A DNA stretch of 64,000 nucleotides from Brevibacillus sp. DP1.3A. Its GTDB lineage: Bacteria; Bacillota; Bacilli; Brevibacillales; Brevibacillaceae. Position numbers and translations under genes: made by a program. Where the stretch lies: contig NZ_CP085876.1 in the NCBI RefSeq assembly GCF_013284245.2, positions 3,455,001 to 3,519,000 of the forward strand, read 5' to 3'. The notes beneath the pieces were generated by a model. The model saw nothing but the letters and a program-made list of their open reading frames with translations, was not told the DNA's origin and searched no databases. The number at the start of each line of letters is the position of its first letter. Within the stretch, counting starts at the first letter, position 1. Shown here in pieces: positions 1 through 12,800 of the stretch.

Positions 1-690
1 TCTCCCAGTTTATCGAGTGAAGGCTGATGTGGCGGCATCAACACCAGCTTCGCTCCGTTTAACAACGCACCCCAAATTTCAAAGGTAGCAGCATCAAACG
101 ATACGGTGGAGGCTTGCAAGAATACGTCCTCTTCCGAAATGGTCACGTAATTCGTGTTTTTGATCAGGCGAATAATCCCGCGATGGACGACCAGCACTCC
201 TTTTGGTGTACCTGTTGACCCCGATGTGTAAATGACGTAGGCGAGGCTGTCGGCGGTCATTTCTACTTGAGGAGCAAGTGTACTTTCTTCTGCCCATTTC
301 TCCCAAGCATGGTCGAGATTGAGAATGCTAAGCTCTTGTTCTTGCCACTTGTCAGACAAATGCTTCTGTGTCAATAAAATGGAAATCTGGGCATCTGCCA
401 GCATGAAAGCCAGACGTTCTTCTGGATACGCAGGGTCAAGTGGCACATACGCTCCACCTGCTTTGAGAATCCCGAGCATACCAACGAACATATCTAACGA
501 GCGATCTACGCAAAGCCCGACAAAAGTACCCGTTTCTACTCCTTTCTTTTGCAAGTAGTTGGCAAGCTGATTGGCTTTTGCTTCCAGCTCGGCGTAGGTC
601 AACTGTTCTTCCCCCGCAACGATGGCGATACGATCTGGGTATTGGGCCGCTGTTTCGGCAAACAGTTGTGGAACAGTTTGATCCCGAGGG
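1..690 (-). repeat. Repeated valine adenylation segment in lgrC, copy 2 (cut by window edge)
   Basis: Partner of 3,190-3,880. The identity suggests that the second module of lgrC also loads valine, although its decisive pocket residues after position 239 lie outside the window. Confidence 0.8.
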
Positions 691-3600
691 TAGTCGCTAT
701 CTGTGTTGTTAAGCTCTACCACCTGTTTATTTCGTTCGCTCTCCCTTAGAAGATCAAGTTTTTCAATCGACTCCTCTGGTTGGGAGATGATAGCCTCAAG
801 CAGATTTTGCAAATGTCCAGTCATTCGCTCTATCGTCGATCTGTCGAACAAATCTGTGCTGTACTCAAAGGAAGCTACGAGTCCGTCTGCCTGCTCTCTC
901 ATTGTCAATGTGAGATCAAACTTGGAAGTCGTCAAATGTCGCTCAGAATCCAATGGTGTGAGCTGAATGCCAGACGTTACTACTTCCTCCAGCGGGAAGT
1001 TTTGCAGGACAAACATGACCTGGAACAACTGCGAGTAGCTGAGGCTACGCTCTAGCTGTAGCTCATCGACCAATTTTTCAAAAGGTAAATCTTGATGTGC
1101 ATATGCCTCCAACGCTGTTTCGCGAACGCGTGCCAGTAATTCTGTAAATGTTACATCTCCTGTTACGTTGGTTCGGAGTGCCAAAGTATTGACGAAGAAT
1201 CCAATCAAATTCTCTGTTTCTTGACGATTGCGTCCAGCTACCGGACTTCCCACAACGATGTCTTCTTGACCACTATAGCGATAAAGAAGGGTTTGGAATG
1301 CAGCCAGCAACGTCATAAACAAGGTAGAACTGGACTCCTGGCTAAGTACTTTCAATTTGGCGAGCAAGTCCGTAGAAAATGTCTCAGTGTAAATAGCTCC
1401 TTGATAGGATTGCACAGCAGGGCGCGAACGGTCTGTCGGCAGTGTTAGAAGAGGTTCTGCTCCACTCAGTTTTTCTTTCCAATACGTAACCTGCTGCTCT
1501 AAGATTTCGCCATCCAGCCACTCACGCTGCCATGTGGCAAAATCCGCATATTGAATCGGTAGGTCTGCCAGCTCTGGTGTTTCTTTTTTACTGAAGGCTT
1601 CGTAATTGGCAAGCAATTCGCGATAGAATATGCCCATCGACCAACCATCAGAGATGATGTGGTGCATGTTGATCAAGAAAACATATGCGTGATCATCTGT
1701 TTGGATCATCGTCGCGCGTATCAGCGGCCCTTGTCCAAGGGCAAAAGCTCGGGCCGTTTCGGCTTCAGCCAATTGCTCTATCTTTTGCTCTTTCTTTTCA
1801 GCTGATCGATCGCGTAAGTCCAGAATGTCCATTTTCCAGTCCATATGCGGATGAATCACTTGTATGGATTGTCCGTCTATTTCTTGGAACGTGGTACGCA
1901 AGCTTTCGTGACGCAAAATGATCGCCTGTAAACTCTTCTCCCATGCCACTACGTCGAGTTCGCCTTGCAAGCGAAGGGCAGATGGAATGTTGTACATCGG
2001 ACTTTCTGGCATGAATTGATCAAAGAACCACAATCGCTGCTGGGCAAAAGACAACGGGAGATTGCTCTGTCTTGGTACAGGTTGAATCGATCCACCAATC
2101 GCTTCTTTCTCTCCCAAATGAAGTGCTGCTCCCTGTTCACTCCATGCTGCAATGGTCGGATGTTCAAAAATGGAGCGCACCGTCTGCTCTATTCCAAACG
2201 CCTCTCGTAGACGTGAAATGACTCGTGTCGCCAAAAGTGAATGTCCACCAAGCTCGAAAAAGTTATCGTGAATCCCCACTTTTTCGACTCCAAGCACCTG
2301 CGACCATATGTTGGCAATCAATTCTTCTACCTGATTGCGCGGCTCCATGTAGCCTTTGGCGGAAGCTGGATTTGTCCATTCCGGTTCCGGCAGTTTTTTG
2401 CGGTCGATTTTACCATTTACCGTCAAAGGCATCACATCAAGGAAAATATAAAATGAAGGCCTCATGAATTCTGGTAGCTTCGTTTTTGTCCATGCACGCA
2501 AATCAGAAGTTTCGAGCGTGATGTCTCCTGAAACGGTAAGATACGCAGTTAAATGCTTCTCGCCCGGCGTAATCTCACGGACCATGACCACAACTTCGTT
2601 CACAGACGGATGCAAGCTGAGTGCTGCTTCCACCTCACCTAATTCGATGCGGAAGCCGCGGATTTTCACCTGATTGTCGATACGACCGATAAACTCAATC
2701 GTGCCATCAGGCAAATAACGAACCAAGTCACCAGTACGGTACAGGCGAGAACCCCCTTGTGGGTCAAACGGATTCTTCACAAAACGTTCTGCGGTTAACT
2801 CCGGATTGTTCAAATAGCCAAGAGCGAGACCATCTCCGCCTATATATAATTCGCCTGCCGCACCCAGAGGGACAGGCTGTTGATGTTTGTCTAATACGTA
2901 CACCGTGGTATTGCTGATCGGTCGGCCGATCGGGAAGGAGTTGACGCCTTCTGGAAGCTCCGTGACGGGATTGCAGCAAGTAAATGTCGTGTTTTCCGTC
3001 GGGCCATAGCCGTTAATCACCGTGATACCGTCAAGCGAAAGTACCTTGCGTACATGAGATGCGGAGACTACATCCCCACCGACAAGTAGTTGGCGCACGC
3101 CGCGCAAGTACTCCACCTTGTGATCAACCATGACCGTAAACAGACCAGCCGTCAGCCAAAGTATCGTCACCTTGTGATTCTGAATCGTCTCTCCCAGTTC
3201 ATCGAGTGAAGGCTGATGTGGCGGCATCAACACCAGCTTCGCTCCGTTTAACAACGCACCCCAAATTTCAAAGGTAGCAGCATCGAACGATACAGTAGAG
3301 GCTTGCAGGAACACGTCCTCTTCCGTAATGGTCACGTAGTTCGTGTTTTTGATCAGGCGAACAATTCCGCGATGAACGACCAGCACTCCTTTTGGTGTAC
3401 CTGTTGATCCAGATGTGTAAATGACATACGCGAGGCTGTCAGCTGTCATATCTACCTGGGGAGCAAGTGTGCTCTCTTCCGCCCATTTTTCCCCAGCATG
3501 GTCGAGATTGAGAATGGTAAGCTCTTGTCCTTGCCACTTGTCAGACAAATGCTCCTGTGTCAATAAAATGGAAATCTGGGCATCTGCCAGCATGAAAGCC

Positions 3601-5252
3601 AGACGTTGTTGGGGATACGCAGGGTCGAGTGGCACATACGCTCCACCTGCTTTGAGAATCCCGAGCATACCAACGAGCATATCTAACGAGCGTTCTACGC
3701 AAAGTCCGACAAAAGTACCTGTTGCTACTCCTTGCTTTTGCAAGTAGTTGGCAAGCTGGTTGGCTTTTGCCTCCAGCTCGGCGTAGGTCAACTGTTTTTC
3801 CCCTGCAACGATGGCGATACGATCTGGGTATTGGGCCGCTGTTTCGGCAAACAGTTGTTGAACGGTTTTATCACCAGGGTAATCGCTCGTAGTATCGTTT
3901 AGCCCGACCAGGAGATGCTGTCTTTCTTCTTGACTGATAAAAGAGATAGAGGACAGGCGTTGTTTGGGATTCTCGACGATGGCCACTAGAATGGATGCCA
4001 TTTGGTCAAGTGTCCGTTCGATTGCCGCCTGCTCAAAGCGGTCTGTCCTGTATATCATTTTGATGCTAAACTGTTCGCCCGGAATCCCGACAATCGTGAG
4101 CGGATTATCTACTTCTTGGAAGTGCTGTACATTAGAGATGGAAAAACCGAATTCCTTCTCTTCCCCTTCTCCCAGCGGATAGTTCTCAAATACGAAAATA
4201 CTTTCAAATAGTGGTAGTCCACGCGGTACATCCGTCCAGCCCTGGATATCCACCAATGGAGAGTATTCATACTGTCGGACTCTCGATTGCTGATCCTGTA
4301 ACTCTTTGAACCACTGATCCAACGTTTGCTCAGGCTCGACTTTCGTTTTCATCGGCAACGTGTTGATAAACATTCCAACCATCTGCTCTACACCTGGCAG
4401 TTCGCTCGGGCGCCCGGAACCAGTTACGCCGTATACCACGCTTTCTTCTCCGCTCAAACGGCTGAGGAGAATGGCCCATGCCCCTTGCACGATAGTGTTG
4501 ATCGTAACCTTATACGTTCGAGCTAATTTTAAGAGAGCTTTCGAGACCTCATCAGTCAAGGTTCGAGTCGATTCATGAATCCCTTTTTCCTGCTCTGAAC
4601 CTCTCAAGGGATAAGATTCAAAGGGAAGAGGTGTGGGACTCTCGACGGACGTTAGGAACTCGCGCCAGAACTTTTCAGACTCCGTGTTGTCCTGACGGCG
4701 AAGCCAGGAGATATAATCTTTGAATGGCTTTGGCTGTGGAAGTCTCAAGTCCTTGCCTTGGCAGTACGCCTCATAGAAGTCGAGGACTTCCTGAAAAAGA
4801 ATAGGGCTGCTCCATCCATCCAACAGCAAATGGTGAAAGGTCCAGATGAACTGGTGCACATCGTTGGCCTTTTTGATGACCGTTACTTGCATGAGGGGGG
4901 CTTCGCTCAAATCGAAGCCCGCCTCTTTTTCTTTTTGCAAAAACGATGTCAGCATGGTTTCTTGCTCTTCATCGGTGTGATGTGACCAGTCATCCTGACG
5001 TATGGAAAAAGGAACACTTTCGAAGACCACCTGAAGCGGCTTCTCCACTTCTTCCCAAAGGAATCCAGTACGCAAAATGGAATGTCTTTGAACCACTTTG
5101 TTCCAGGCTTTTTCAAAGTTGACGATGTCAAGCTCGCCTGTAAGAATGGCAATGTTCTGCACCATATAGGCTGAACCCTCAGAGTACAGCGAATGGAACA
5201 ACATCCCTTCTTGCAGCGGGGATAAGGTGTATAGATCAGTAAAATCCCCCAT
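1..5252 (-). CDS. lgrC: Linear gramicidin synthetase subunit C, N-terminal part (NRPS; runs off the left edge)
   Basis: The reading frame is open from an ATG at 5252 to the window edge (about 1,750 residues) with no stop. Visible domains: condensation (about 1-440, of the type that accepts a D-residue donor, with an HHxxxDG motif near residue 138), adenylation (about 450-960), carrier protein (GGHS near 1000), a second condensation domain of L-L type (about 1040-1460) and the start of a second adenylation domain (from about 1470). The first module has no epimerase, so its residue stays L. Its pocket reads DAFWLGGTF, the classic valine code; the second A domain has the same FDAATFEIW core. Linear gramicidin positions 7 and 8 are Val and D-Val, the first two residues added by LgrC. 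The start lies 4 bp after the lgrB stop, and its AAGGGG ribosome site lies inside lgrB, so the two are probably translationally coupled. The rest, including any reductase subunit, is outside the window. Confidence 0.9.
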   Translation of the reverse strand, partial: MGDFTDLYTLSPLQEGMLFHSLYSEGSAYMVQNIAILTGELDIVNFEKAWNKVVQRHSILRTGFLWEEVEKPLQVVFESVPFSIRQDDWSHHTDEEQETMLTSFLQKEKEAGFDLSEAPLMQVTVIKKANDVHQFIWTFHHLLLDGWSSPILFQEVLDFYEAYCQGKDLRLPQPKPFKDYISWLRRQDNTESEKFWREFLTSVESPTPLPFESYPLRGSEQEKGIHESTRTLTDEVSKALLKLARTYKVTINTIVQGAWAILLSRLSGEESVVYGVTGSGRPSELPGVEQMVGMFINTLPMKTKVEPEQTLDQWFKELQDQQSRVRQYEYSPLVDIQGWTDVPRGLPLFESIFVFENYPLGEGEEKEFGFSISNVQHFQEVDNPLTIVGIPGEQFSIKMIYRTDRFEQAAIERTLDQMASILVAIVENPKQRLSSISFISQEERQHLLVGLNDTTSDYPGDKTVQQLFAETAAQYPDRIAIVAGEKQLTYAELEAKANQLANYLQKQGVATGTFVGLCVERSLDMLVGMLGILKAGGAYVPLDPAYPQQRLAFMLADAQISILLTQEHLSDKWQGQELTILNLDHAGEKWAEESTLAPQVDMTADSLAYVIYTSGSTGTPKGVLVVHRGIVRLIKNTNYVTITEEDVFLQASTVSFDAATFEIWGALLNGAKLVLMPPHQPSLDELGETIQNHKVTILWLTAGLFTVMVDHKVEYLRGVRQLLVGGDVVSASHVRKVLSLDGITVINGYGPTENTTFTCCNPVTELPEGVNSFPIGRPISNTTVYVLDKHQQPVPLGAAGELYIGGDGLALGYLNNPELTAERFVKNPFDPQGGSRLYRTGDLVRYLPDGTIEFIGRIDNQVKIRGFRIELGEVEAALSLHPSVNEVVVMVREITPGEKHLTAYLTVSGDITLETSDLRAWTKTKLPEFMRPSFYIFLDVMPLTVNGKIDRKKLPEPEWTNPASAKGYMEPRNQVEELIANIWSQVLGVEKVGIHDNFFELGGHSLLATRVISRLREAFGIEQTVRSIFEHPTIAAWSEQGAALHLGEKEAIGGSIQPVPRQSNLPLSFAQQRLWFFDQFMPESPMYNIPSALRLQGELDVVAWEKSLQAIILRHESLRTTFQEIDGQSIQVIHPHMDWKMDILDLRDRSAEKKEQKIEQLAEAETARAFALGQGPLIRATMIQTDDHAYVFLINMHHIISDGWSMGIFYRELLANYEAFSKKETPELADLPIQYADFATWQREWLDGEILEQQVTYWKEKLSGAEPLLTLPTDRSRPAVQSYQGAIYTETFSTDLLAKLKVLSQESSSTLFMTLLAAFQTLLYRYSGQEDIVVGSPVAGRNRQETENLIGFFVNTLALRTNVTGDVTFTELLARVRETALEAYAHQDLPFEKLVDELQLERSLSYSQLFQVMFVLQNFPLEEVVTSGIQLTPLDSERHLTTSKFDLTLTMREQADGLVASFEYSTDLFDRSTIERMTGHLQNLLEAIISQPEESIEKLDLLRESERNKQVVELNNTDSDYPRDQTVPQLFAETAAQYPDRIAIVAGEEQLTYAELEAKANQLANYLQKKGVETGTFVGLCVDRSLDMFVGMLGILKAGGAYVPLDPAYPEERLAFMLADAQISILLTQKHLSDKWQEQELSILNLDHAWEKWAEESTLAPQVEMTADSLAYVIYTSGSTGTPKGVLVVHRGIIRLIKNTNYVTISEEDVFLQASTVSFDAATFEIWGALLNGAKLVLMPPHQPSLDKLG
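2140..5252 (-). other. LgrC first module: C-A-T, valine
   Basis: The pocket reads DAFWLGGTF (valine). The condensation domain starts with LSPLQEGMLFHSL, the type that follows an epimerase, which fits D-Val delivered by LgrB. No epimerase is present, so L-Val is added (Val7 in the standard numbering, Val9 here). Confidence 0.8.
3190..3880 (-). repeat. Repeated valine adenylation segment in lgrC, copy 1
   Basis: Nearly identical to 1-690 at an offset of 3,189 bp (1,063 codons, one module). It encodes the N-terminal half of the adenylation domain including the TSGSTG loop. The match continues beyond the left edge for the other copy. Confidence 0.85.
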
Positions 5253-5256
5253 TGGA

Positions 5257-8200
5257 TTAATTCCCCTTTCTTTTCTTCAGCTTGGAGAGAACCTTGTTTA
5301 ACTCCGTCTGACTCAAGTCTGCATCCTCGAAGTCTTCGACTCTATAGCTTTGTTTCTCCGCTTGTATCAGTGAACGCAGGATTTCCGTGAACTGATGGGC
5401 GAAAGTCTCGACGCTCGCTTCACTATGCAATGTCTCGCTGTATAGGAAGCTTAGGTTCAGCTTGCCTCCTGTGACTGCCCCTACCACATCAATCAGATGA
5501 GCCCTTCTGTTGTCCGGACTGATGTTGGAGCCTCTTTCTCCTGTCGCAAATCCAAACAGGGAATCTCCTTCTCCCGCCTGATTGAATTGTCCCAGATAGT
5601 TGAAGCTAATCGGTGGTTGCGGAATAGCCGCTAGCTTTTCGGACACCTCGTTATCTTTCGTCAGGTAGCGCAGGATGCCGTATCCAAGGCCTTTGTTCGG
5701 AATTTGTTGAAGCTTCTCTTTGACTATTACCAGCGCATTTTCCTGAGTCATGTTCTGATCCAGTCGAATCAGGAGTGGATACATGGACGTAAACCAGCCG
5801 ACCGTGCGGGAGAGATCGACCTCCGAGAACAATTCTTCTCGACCGTGACCTTCTAGGTTGACTAGTAGGGACTGTTCTCCCGTCCACTTAGCGTGTGCCA
5901 ATGCTAACGCGGTCAATAGAACATCATTGATTTGCGCGCGATAACGGGACGGTACTTTCTGTAACAGGGTTTCCGTCTCTTCTTCTTCCAGTGAAATCGT
6001 AATCGTCCGGCAGTTCCCTTCTGTGTTCAACTCACCGTCATGGATTGGCGGTGTAAAGGAGACCATCTCGTCTGCTGCAGTTATCCAGTACTCCTTTTCA
6101 GCGACAATACGTTCAGAAGATGCGTACTCATTCATTTTTACTGCCCATGCCTTGTAGGAGGTTGTCTTTGCTCGCAATTGAATCTCTGTTCCTTCAGCAG
6201 CTTGCCTATATGCCGTTTGCAAGTCTTCGATCAGAACTCGCCACGATACGCCGTCTACCGCCAAATGGTGGATGACAATCAGCAAGCGACCCGGTCGATC
6301 ATATCCGAGATCGAAGTACACGATCTTCATGAGCGGTCCGTTTTCTAAATCTAGGCTCGCTTGTGCTTGGTGTGAAAGTTTTTCGATTCTTCTCATGTGC
6401 TGAGCTGGCGAGACCATGCTAAGATCCTCCAGCATGAGCAAACCTTCCGATTCGACTTCTGCGTGTGTCTGCTTCCACTGTCCATCTGTGTAGGTATAAC
6501 GCAGGCGTAGCGCGTCGTGGTGAGTGAGCAGTTGGGTAATGGCTCGCTCCAGATGCTCTTCGTCCAATTGCTCATTTACTTGCAGGAGCATCGATTGGTT
6601 CCAGTGATGTGGTGTTGGTTGCTCTTGCTCGAAGAACCATTTTTGGATCGGCAATAGTGGAGCTTCACCTGTTACCATTCCTTGCTCTGCTTCCATTTTC
6701 GTGCTATGGCCTGCAACCTTTGCCAACTCTGCAATCGTTTGATGGTCAAAAAGATTTTTCGGAGTTAGATGGATGCCAGCTGTGTTTGCACGCGCGACGA
6801 TTTGAATGCTGAGAATGGAGTCGCCCCCAAGCTCAAAAAAGTTATCGTGAATGCCGATGCGATCCATTCGGAGAACAGCGCACCAGATTTCCGTCAGTCT
6901 TTGTTCGATTAGGCTCGTAGCCTGTGCAAACGAATGAACATCTTGGCTGCGATCATAGACAGGGACTGGAAGTGCTTTTCTGTCTACTTTTCCGTTTGGC
7001 GTAAGCGGCAATTCATCCAGCATGACGAAAGCGGTCGGCACCATATAATCCGGAACATGTGCTTTGAAGTGTTGGCGCAGTTCGACTGTATCCATTTCTT
7101 GCTCCGCTTCTTTGACCGCATAAGCTACGAGCTGTTTCTTTCCTGGTTCATCTTCACGGACAATGACTACGGATGCGGCAAGTGAAGGGTGTTTGGCTAA
7201 AACTGCCTCTACTTCACTTAGCTCGATACGGAATCCGCGGATTTTTACCTGATTATCGATTCGGCCGATGAATTCGATGAGGCCATCTGGCAGGTAACGA
7301 ACCAAGTCACCAGTCCGATAGAGTCGTGCCTGCGGATCGGTTGAGAACGGGTTGGGTACAAAGCGTTCTTCCGTCAAATCAGGACGATTCAAATATCCTG
7401 TAGCCAGACCATCTCCACCGATGTACAGCTCACCTGTTACACCAATTGGGACGGGGTGCATTTTGCCATCAAGAACGTACACAGTCGTATTCTTGATGGG
7501 ACGGCCAATCGGGAAAGAACTAATCGTCTCTGGCAACTCCGTGACCGGATAGCAGCAGGTGAATGTCGTGTTTTCCGTTGGACCGTACCCGTTGATAATC
7601 GTGATCCCTTCGATTTCCAACGCTTTTCTTACGTGAGGAACCGAGACGACATCTCCACCCACGAGCAGTTGCCGAACCCCCGTCAGGTATTCTTTGTAAT
7701 GATCGACCATCAGTGTGAACAGTCCCGCCGTCAGCCAAAACGTCGTAACCTTATGCGTCTGAATGGCTTGTCCCAACTCTTCCAAGGAAGGCAGATCAGG
7801 TGGCATCAGCACTAGCTTTGCCCCATTCAGCAAGCTGCCCCAAATCTCAAAGGTCGCCGCATCGAACGATACCGTGGACGCTTGCAGGAAAACGTCCTGC
7901 TCTGTGATCGTCACGTAGTCTGTTTCTTTGACGAGACGGGCAATGCCTCGATGGATGACAAGCGTTCCTTTTGGCAACCCGGTAGAACCAGAGGTGTAGA
8001 TCACGTAAGCGAGACTTTCCGCTGTGGTGTCAATGTCAGGTGCCAGTTCACTTTCTTCGTCCATCATCACCCAGTCGCGATCCAGACAAATGACTGTATG
8101 CTCTCCAGGTGGGAGTGATGGTAGAAGCTGCTCCTGTGTGAGCAAAACAGTAACGTGAGCATCGTCCATCATGTATGCCAGACGTTCTTTTGGATAGTCC

Positions 8201-9840
8201 GAATCGAGCGGTACATAAGCCCCACCAGCTTTGAGAATCCCGAGCACCCCGATCAGCATTTCGAGAGAACGCTTCACGCAGATACCGACGAGTGAACCTG
8301 GGCGAACGCCTTGCTTTTGCAGGTAGTTAGCCACTTGGTTGGCTCGTGTCTCTAACTGGGAGTAAGTGAGACTCTGGTCACCCGCTACCACTGCTATGCG
8401 ATTCGGGTAAAGCATCGCGGTCTGTTGGAACAATTGATCCACGCGTTGATCCCGTGGGTAAGCCGTCGTGGTGTCGTTCCATTCCACAAGCAGTTGCTCC
8501 TGTTCTGCCTGAGGCAAAAACGGCAATTGAGTAATGGTTAGTTCCGGCATCTGAACGATGGCTTCAAGTAAGTGATGGAAGTGCTGTGACATTCGCACAA
8601 TCGTCGTTTCATCAAACAACGCTGTATTGTACTCAAACGTTGCGATCAGTTCATCTTGTTTTTCTGCCATGGTCAACGTCAGGTCGAACTTGGCGGTGAC
8701 GAGGTGTTTGTCCATATCGAATTCCGATACGCGAATGCCAGCCTTTTCGTCTAAATCTAGCTGGAAGTTTTGGAGGACAAACATCACTTGGAACAGCGGC
8801 GAGTAACTGAGACTACGCTCTAGCGCCAGTTCATCGACCAATTTTTCAAACGGAAGATCCTGATAGGCATAGGCTTCTAGCGCCGTCTCCTTCACTCTTG
8901 CCAGTAAGTCACGGAATGTCGGTTCCCCTGACATGTTCGTACGGAGCACCAATGTATTAATGAAGAATCCAATCAATTGTTCCGTCTCTTGTCTATTGCG
9001 TCCTGCGACAGGGCTTCCGACGAGGATGTCTTCCTGTCCACTGTAGCGGTAGAGAAGAGTTTGGAAGGCAGCCAGCAAGGTCATGAACAGCGTCGATTCT
9101 TCTTTACGGCTAAGTGTTTGTAATTTGTCGAGAAGTTCACCTGCGAGCGTCGTTGAGTAAATCGCTCCCTCGTACGTTTGTACAGCAGGACGTGAACGGT
9201 CTGTCGGCAAGGTGAGAAGCGGTTCAGCACCACCTAATTTTCCACTCCAGTAAGAAAGTTGTTCGTCTAATACCGAACCTTGGAGCCACTCGCGTTGCCA
9301 AGCCGCGTAGTCAGCATACTGCACAGGTAAATCAGCCAATGCTGGTATATCGTTTTGGCTAATCGCTTCGTAGGAGGTGAACCATTCGCGAATGAATACT
9401 CCCATCGACCAACCGTCAGAGATGATGTGATGCATGTTCAAAAGGAAGACTGTTTCTTGCTCGCTTATGCGAATCAAGGTGGTACGGAACAACGGACCTT
9501 CGCTCAGGTTGAATGGCGTAGCTGCCTCTATTCCTGCCAGACGCTGTGTTTCTGCTTCGCACTCGTCCGTTGGTAGCTCCCGCAAGTCGATTACACGTAA
9601 CGACTGTTCTTGGTAAGCGTGAATCATTTGTACGGCTTGCCCATCTACGTGGTCAAAGGTTGTCCGCAAGCTTTCATGGCGCTGGATCAGTACCTGCAAG
9701 CTCTTGTTCCAAGCCTCCAGTTTCAGGTCTCCGTGCAATCGCATCGCGGACGGGATGTTGTACAAGGCACTGTCTGGCATCAGACGATCCAGGAACCACA
9801 GACGTTGTTGCGCAAAGGACAATGGCAGATGACCTTCCCG
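5257..9840 (-). other. LgrB module 8: C-A-T-E, D-valine (second copy)
   Basis: Same valine pocket as module 6 (DAFWLGGTF). The epimerase (HHLAVDG) is more diverged from module 6 than the adenylation domain is. The protein ends in a lysine-rich tail (LSKLKKRKGN) that probably forms the docking end towards LgrC. Confidence 0.78.
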
Positions 9841-12800
9841 TGAAACAGGTACGATCGAAGCTCCGGTTGTTTCTTGCAAAAAGCTTCCGAGTGCTTCGGA
9901 CAGTTCTGCAACGGTTGGGTTTTCGAAAAGCGTACGGATAGGTACTTCTCCTGCAAACATGTCACGAAGACGGGAAATGACCCGTGTCGCTAAGAGAGAA
10001 TGCCCACCCAACTCGAAGAAGTTGTCATGAATCCCGACTTTTTCGATACCGAGCACATGCGACCAGATTGTGGTGACCAGCTCCTCCGTTTGGGTGCGTG
10101 GCGCTACATACTCTTGAGTAGAAGCCATCTGCCCCCACTCCGGCTCTGGCAGTTGCTTCCGGTCGATCTTGCCGTTCGGTGTGAGCGGCATAGCGTCCAG
10201 CCAGACAAAGACTGATGGAACCATAAACTCTGGCAATTTTGCTTTTGCCCAGACCGCTAAGTCAGTGGCCTCTTCGCTACTTTCGTCTTTTGTCGTCACA
10301 TACGCCGCCAGACGTTTGTCACCCAGCTTGTCTTCTCTTGCCATCACCACGGCTTCCTTGACAGCCGGATGGGTGCGAAGGACAGCCTCCAACTCTCCCA
10401 ACTCGATCCGATAGCCGCGAATCTTCACCTGGTGGTCAATTCGTCCCAAATACTCGATTTGACCATCTGGGAGATACCTGACCAAGTCACCGGTGCCGTA
10501 CATCCGTGCATGCGGGTCAGCGTGGAATGGATTGGACAAGAATTGTTCTGCTGTCAGCTCGGGGCGATTCAGGTACCCGCGAGCCAATCCGTCACCGCCA
10601 AGATACAGTTCCCCAGGTAAGCCCAATGGTACAGGTTGTAGGTTGGTATCAAGAATATACGCTTGTGTGTTGGACAAAGGACGGCCAATCGTCGGTTCTG
10701 ACGTGGCGCCTTTGGTGACCTGTACATACGTGGAGTAGGTCGTATCTTCAGACGGACCATAAAGATTAAAGACTTTTTCGACATGCTCCAGTGCATATAG
10801 GCTTTGCACCAATGTGTTTGGCAGTGGCTCTCCAGCTAGGTTGACCACTCGTACCGTCGACGGGATCGCGTTCATCCGCACCAGTTCTTTCGCCGCAGAT
10901 GGAACGGTATTGATTAAGGTCACTTCGTTGACTGCTGGCAGGCTCGGTACATGCAAGGCGTTGTCAGCCAAGATGACTTTCCCGCCGTAGCTTAAGGTCA
11001 CGAATATTTCATAGACAGACAGATCGAAGCAGATGGAAGTGGAAGCGAGCACGCCACTCATTTCTTCAGCCGAAAAGATAGTTTTCGCCCAAGCGATGAA
11101 GGCAATGACACTACTGTGCTGAATCGCTACCCCTTTAGGCAGACCTGTCGACCCCGAGGTGTAAATGACATACGAAAGGTTCGTTGGCTCTACCAGATTG
11201 AGCAAGTTCTCTTCGCTTTTCTCTGCAATAAGCTCCCAGTCACGATCCAGGCAGATCACTTGTGCTGGATGTTCAGGCAGCATGGATAGCAGGCTTTCTT
11301 GGGTCAACAGGATCGCCGCTTGCGAATCCTCCAAGGTATAGCCGATTCTCTCTTGTGGATACGCGGGATCAATCGGTACATACGCCCCACCAGCTTTGAG
11401 AATCCCCATCATCGCTACGATCATCTCAGTCGTGCGTTCCATGAGAACAGCGACCAAGACCTCTGGACCGATCCCTTGCGCACGCAGATAGTGAGCCAAC
11501 TGGTTTGCTCGTCGGTTCAGCTCCGCGTACGTCAGTCTTTCTTCTCCGACGATTAAAGCCTCGGCATCCGGTGTAGCGACTACTTGTGCTTCAAACAGCT
11601 GGTGCATCACTGCATCACGAGCATATTCCGTTTCCGTTGCGTTCCATTCCACTACCAGCTTGTGGCGTTCCTCATCCGTAATAAATGAAAGTGTAGTCAG
11701 CGGCTGTTCCGCTTGTGCAGTTAGGGCATGTAAAACCTGCGACATCTGTTCTAATACTTTAACAATCACTTCCGTATCAAAACGCCCTTGCTCATAGATC
11801 AATTTGAGAGCAAGTTCATCGCCAGGAGCCGCCACCAATGTCAGTGGGTAATTGGTTTGCTCCACTGCTTGGACTTCACTCAGCGACACCCCAGAATCTG
11901 AATCCTCACTCGTGCTGTTCAAGTAGTTCTCAAAAACGAGAATACTGTCAAACAACGATTGTCCATGTGGAACCTCACTCCAGCCTTGGACGTCTACAAG
12001 TGGTGTGTATTCATACTGGCGGATGTCTAATTGTGTCTTTTGCAAGTGTTGTAACCATTCCTGTATCGTTTGGCTTGGATCAAACATGACGCGGACAGGT
12101 AACGTATTAATAAAGAGTCCTACCATGTTTTCCACTCCTGGCAGCTCTGCTGGACGACCAGAAACTGTCGTTCCAAAGACAACATCGTCTGATCCGCTGT
12201 AACCGCTCAGGATGAGTGCCCATGCCCCTTGTACTAACGTATTTAGCGTCAACTGCTGCTTGCGGGCAAAAGCTTGCAGGTGGGCCGTTACTTCCTTGGA
12301 TAAGTAAACGGTTCGATCTCTGTAGGTTTTAGGCTGTATGGCATGACTGCCTGCTTTTCCTATAGCAAGTGGTGTTGACTCGTAGAAACCTTTTAACTGC
12401 TCACGCCAATAGCGCTCTGCAACTTGCTTATCTTGCTTATTGATCCATGCGATATAGCGACTGAATGGTTGGACTGCTTCTAATTTTTCTTCTTCGCCTC
12501 TATAGATCGCTTGGTAACTTGCCTGCCAATCTTGCAAGATAAGTGGCATACTCCAGCCATCTAGCAAGATATGATGGAAGCTCCATAAGAAGCGATACGT
12601 ATTATCGTTTGTGGAAAACAATGTCCAACGCATTAATGGCGCCTGATTAAACTGGAAGTTTCGCACGCGGTCTTTTTCCATGTACGCTTGGATTTCAGCT
12701 TCCTGTTTAGCGACATCCACATGGCGTAGGTCGATTTTATCTATGCTTACTTTTACTTGTTTTCGGACAATTTGATGCGGTTGTTCCAAACCTTCCCATA

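Noticed and set aside
5250-5260. Possible frameshift or single fused gene between lgrB and the next synthetase
   Set aside because: A clean TAA stop is followed 4 bp later by an ATG with an AAGGGG site; normal coupled genes.
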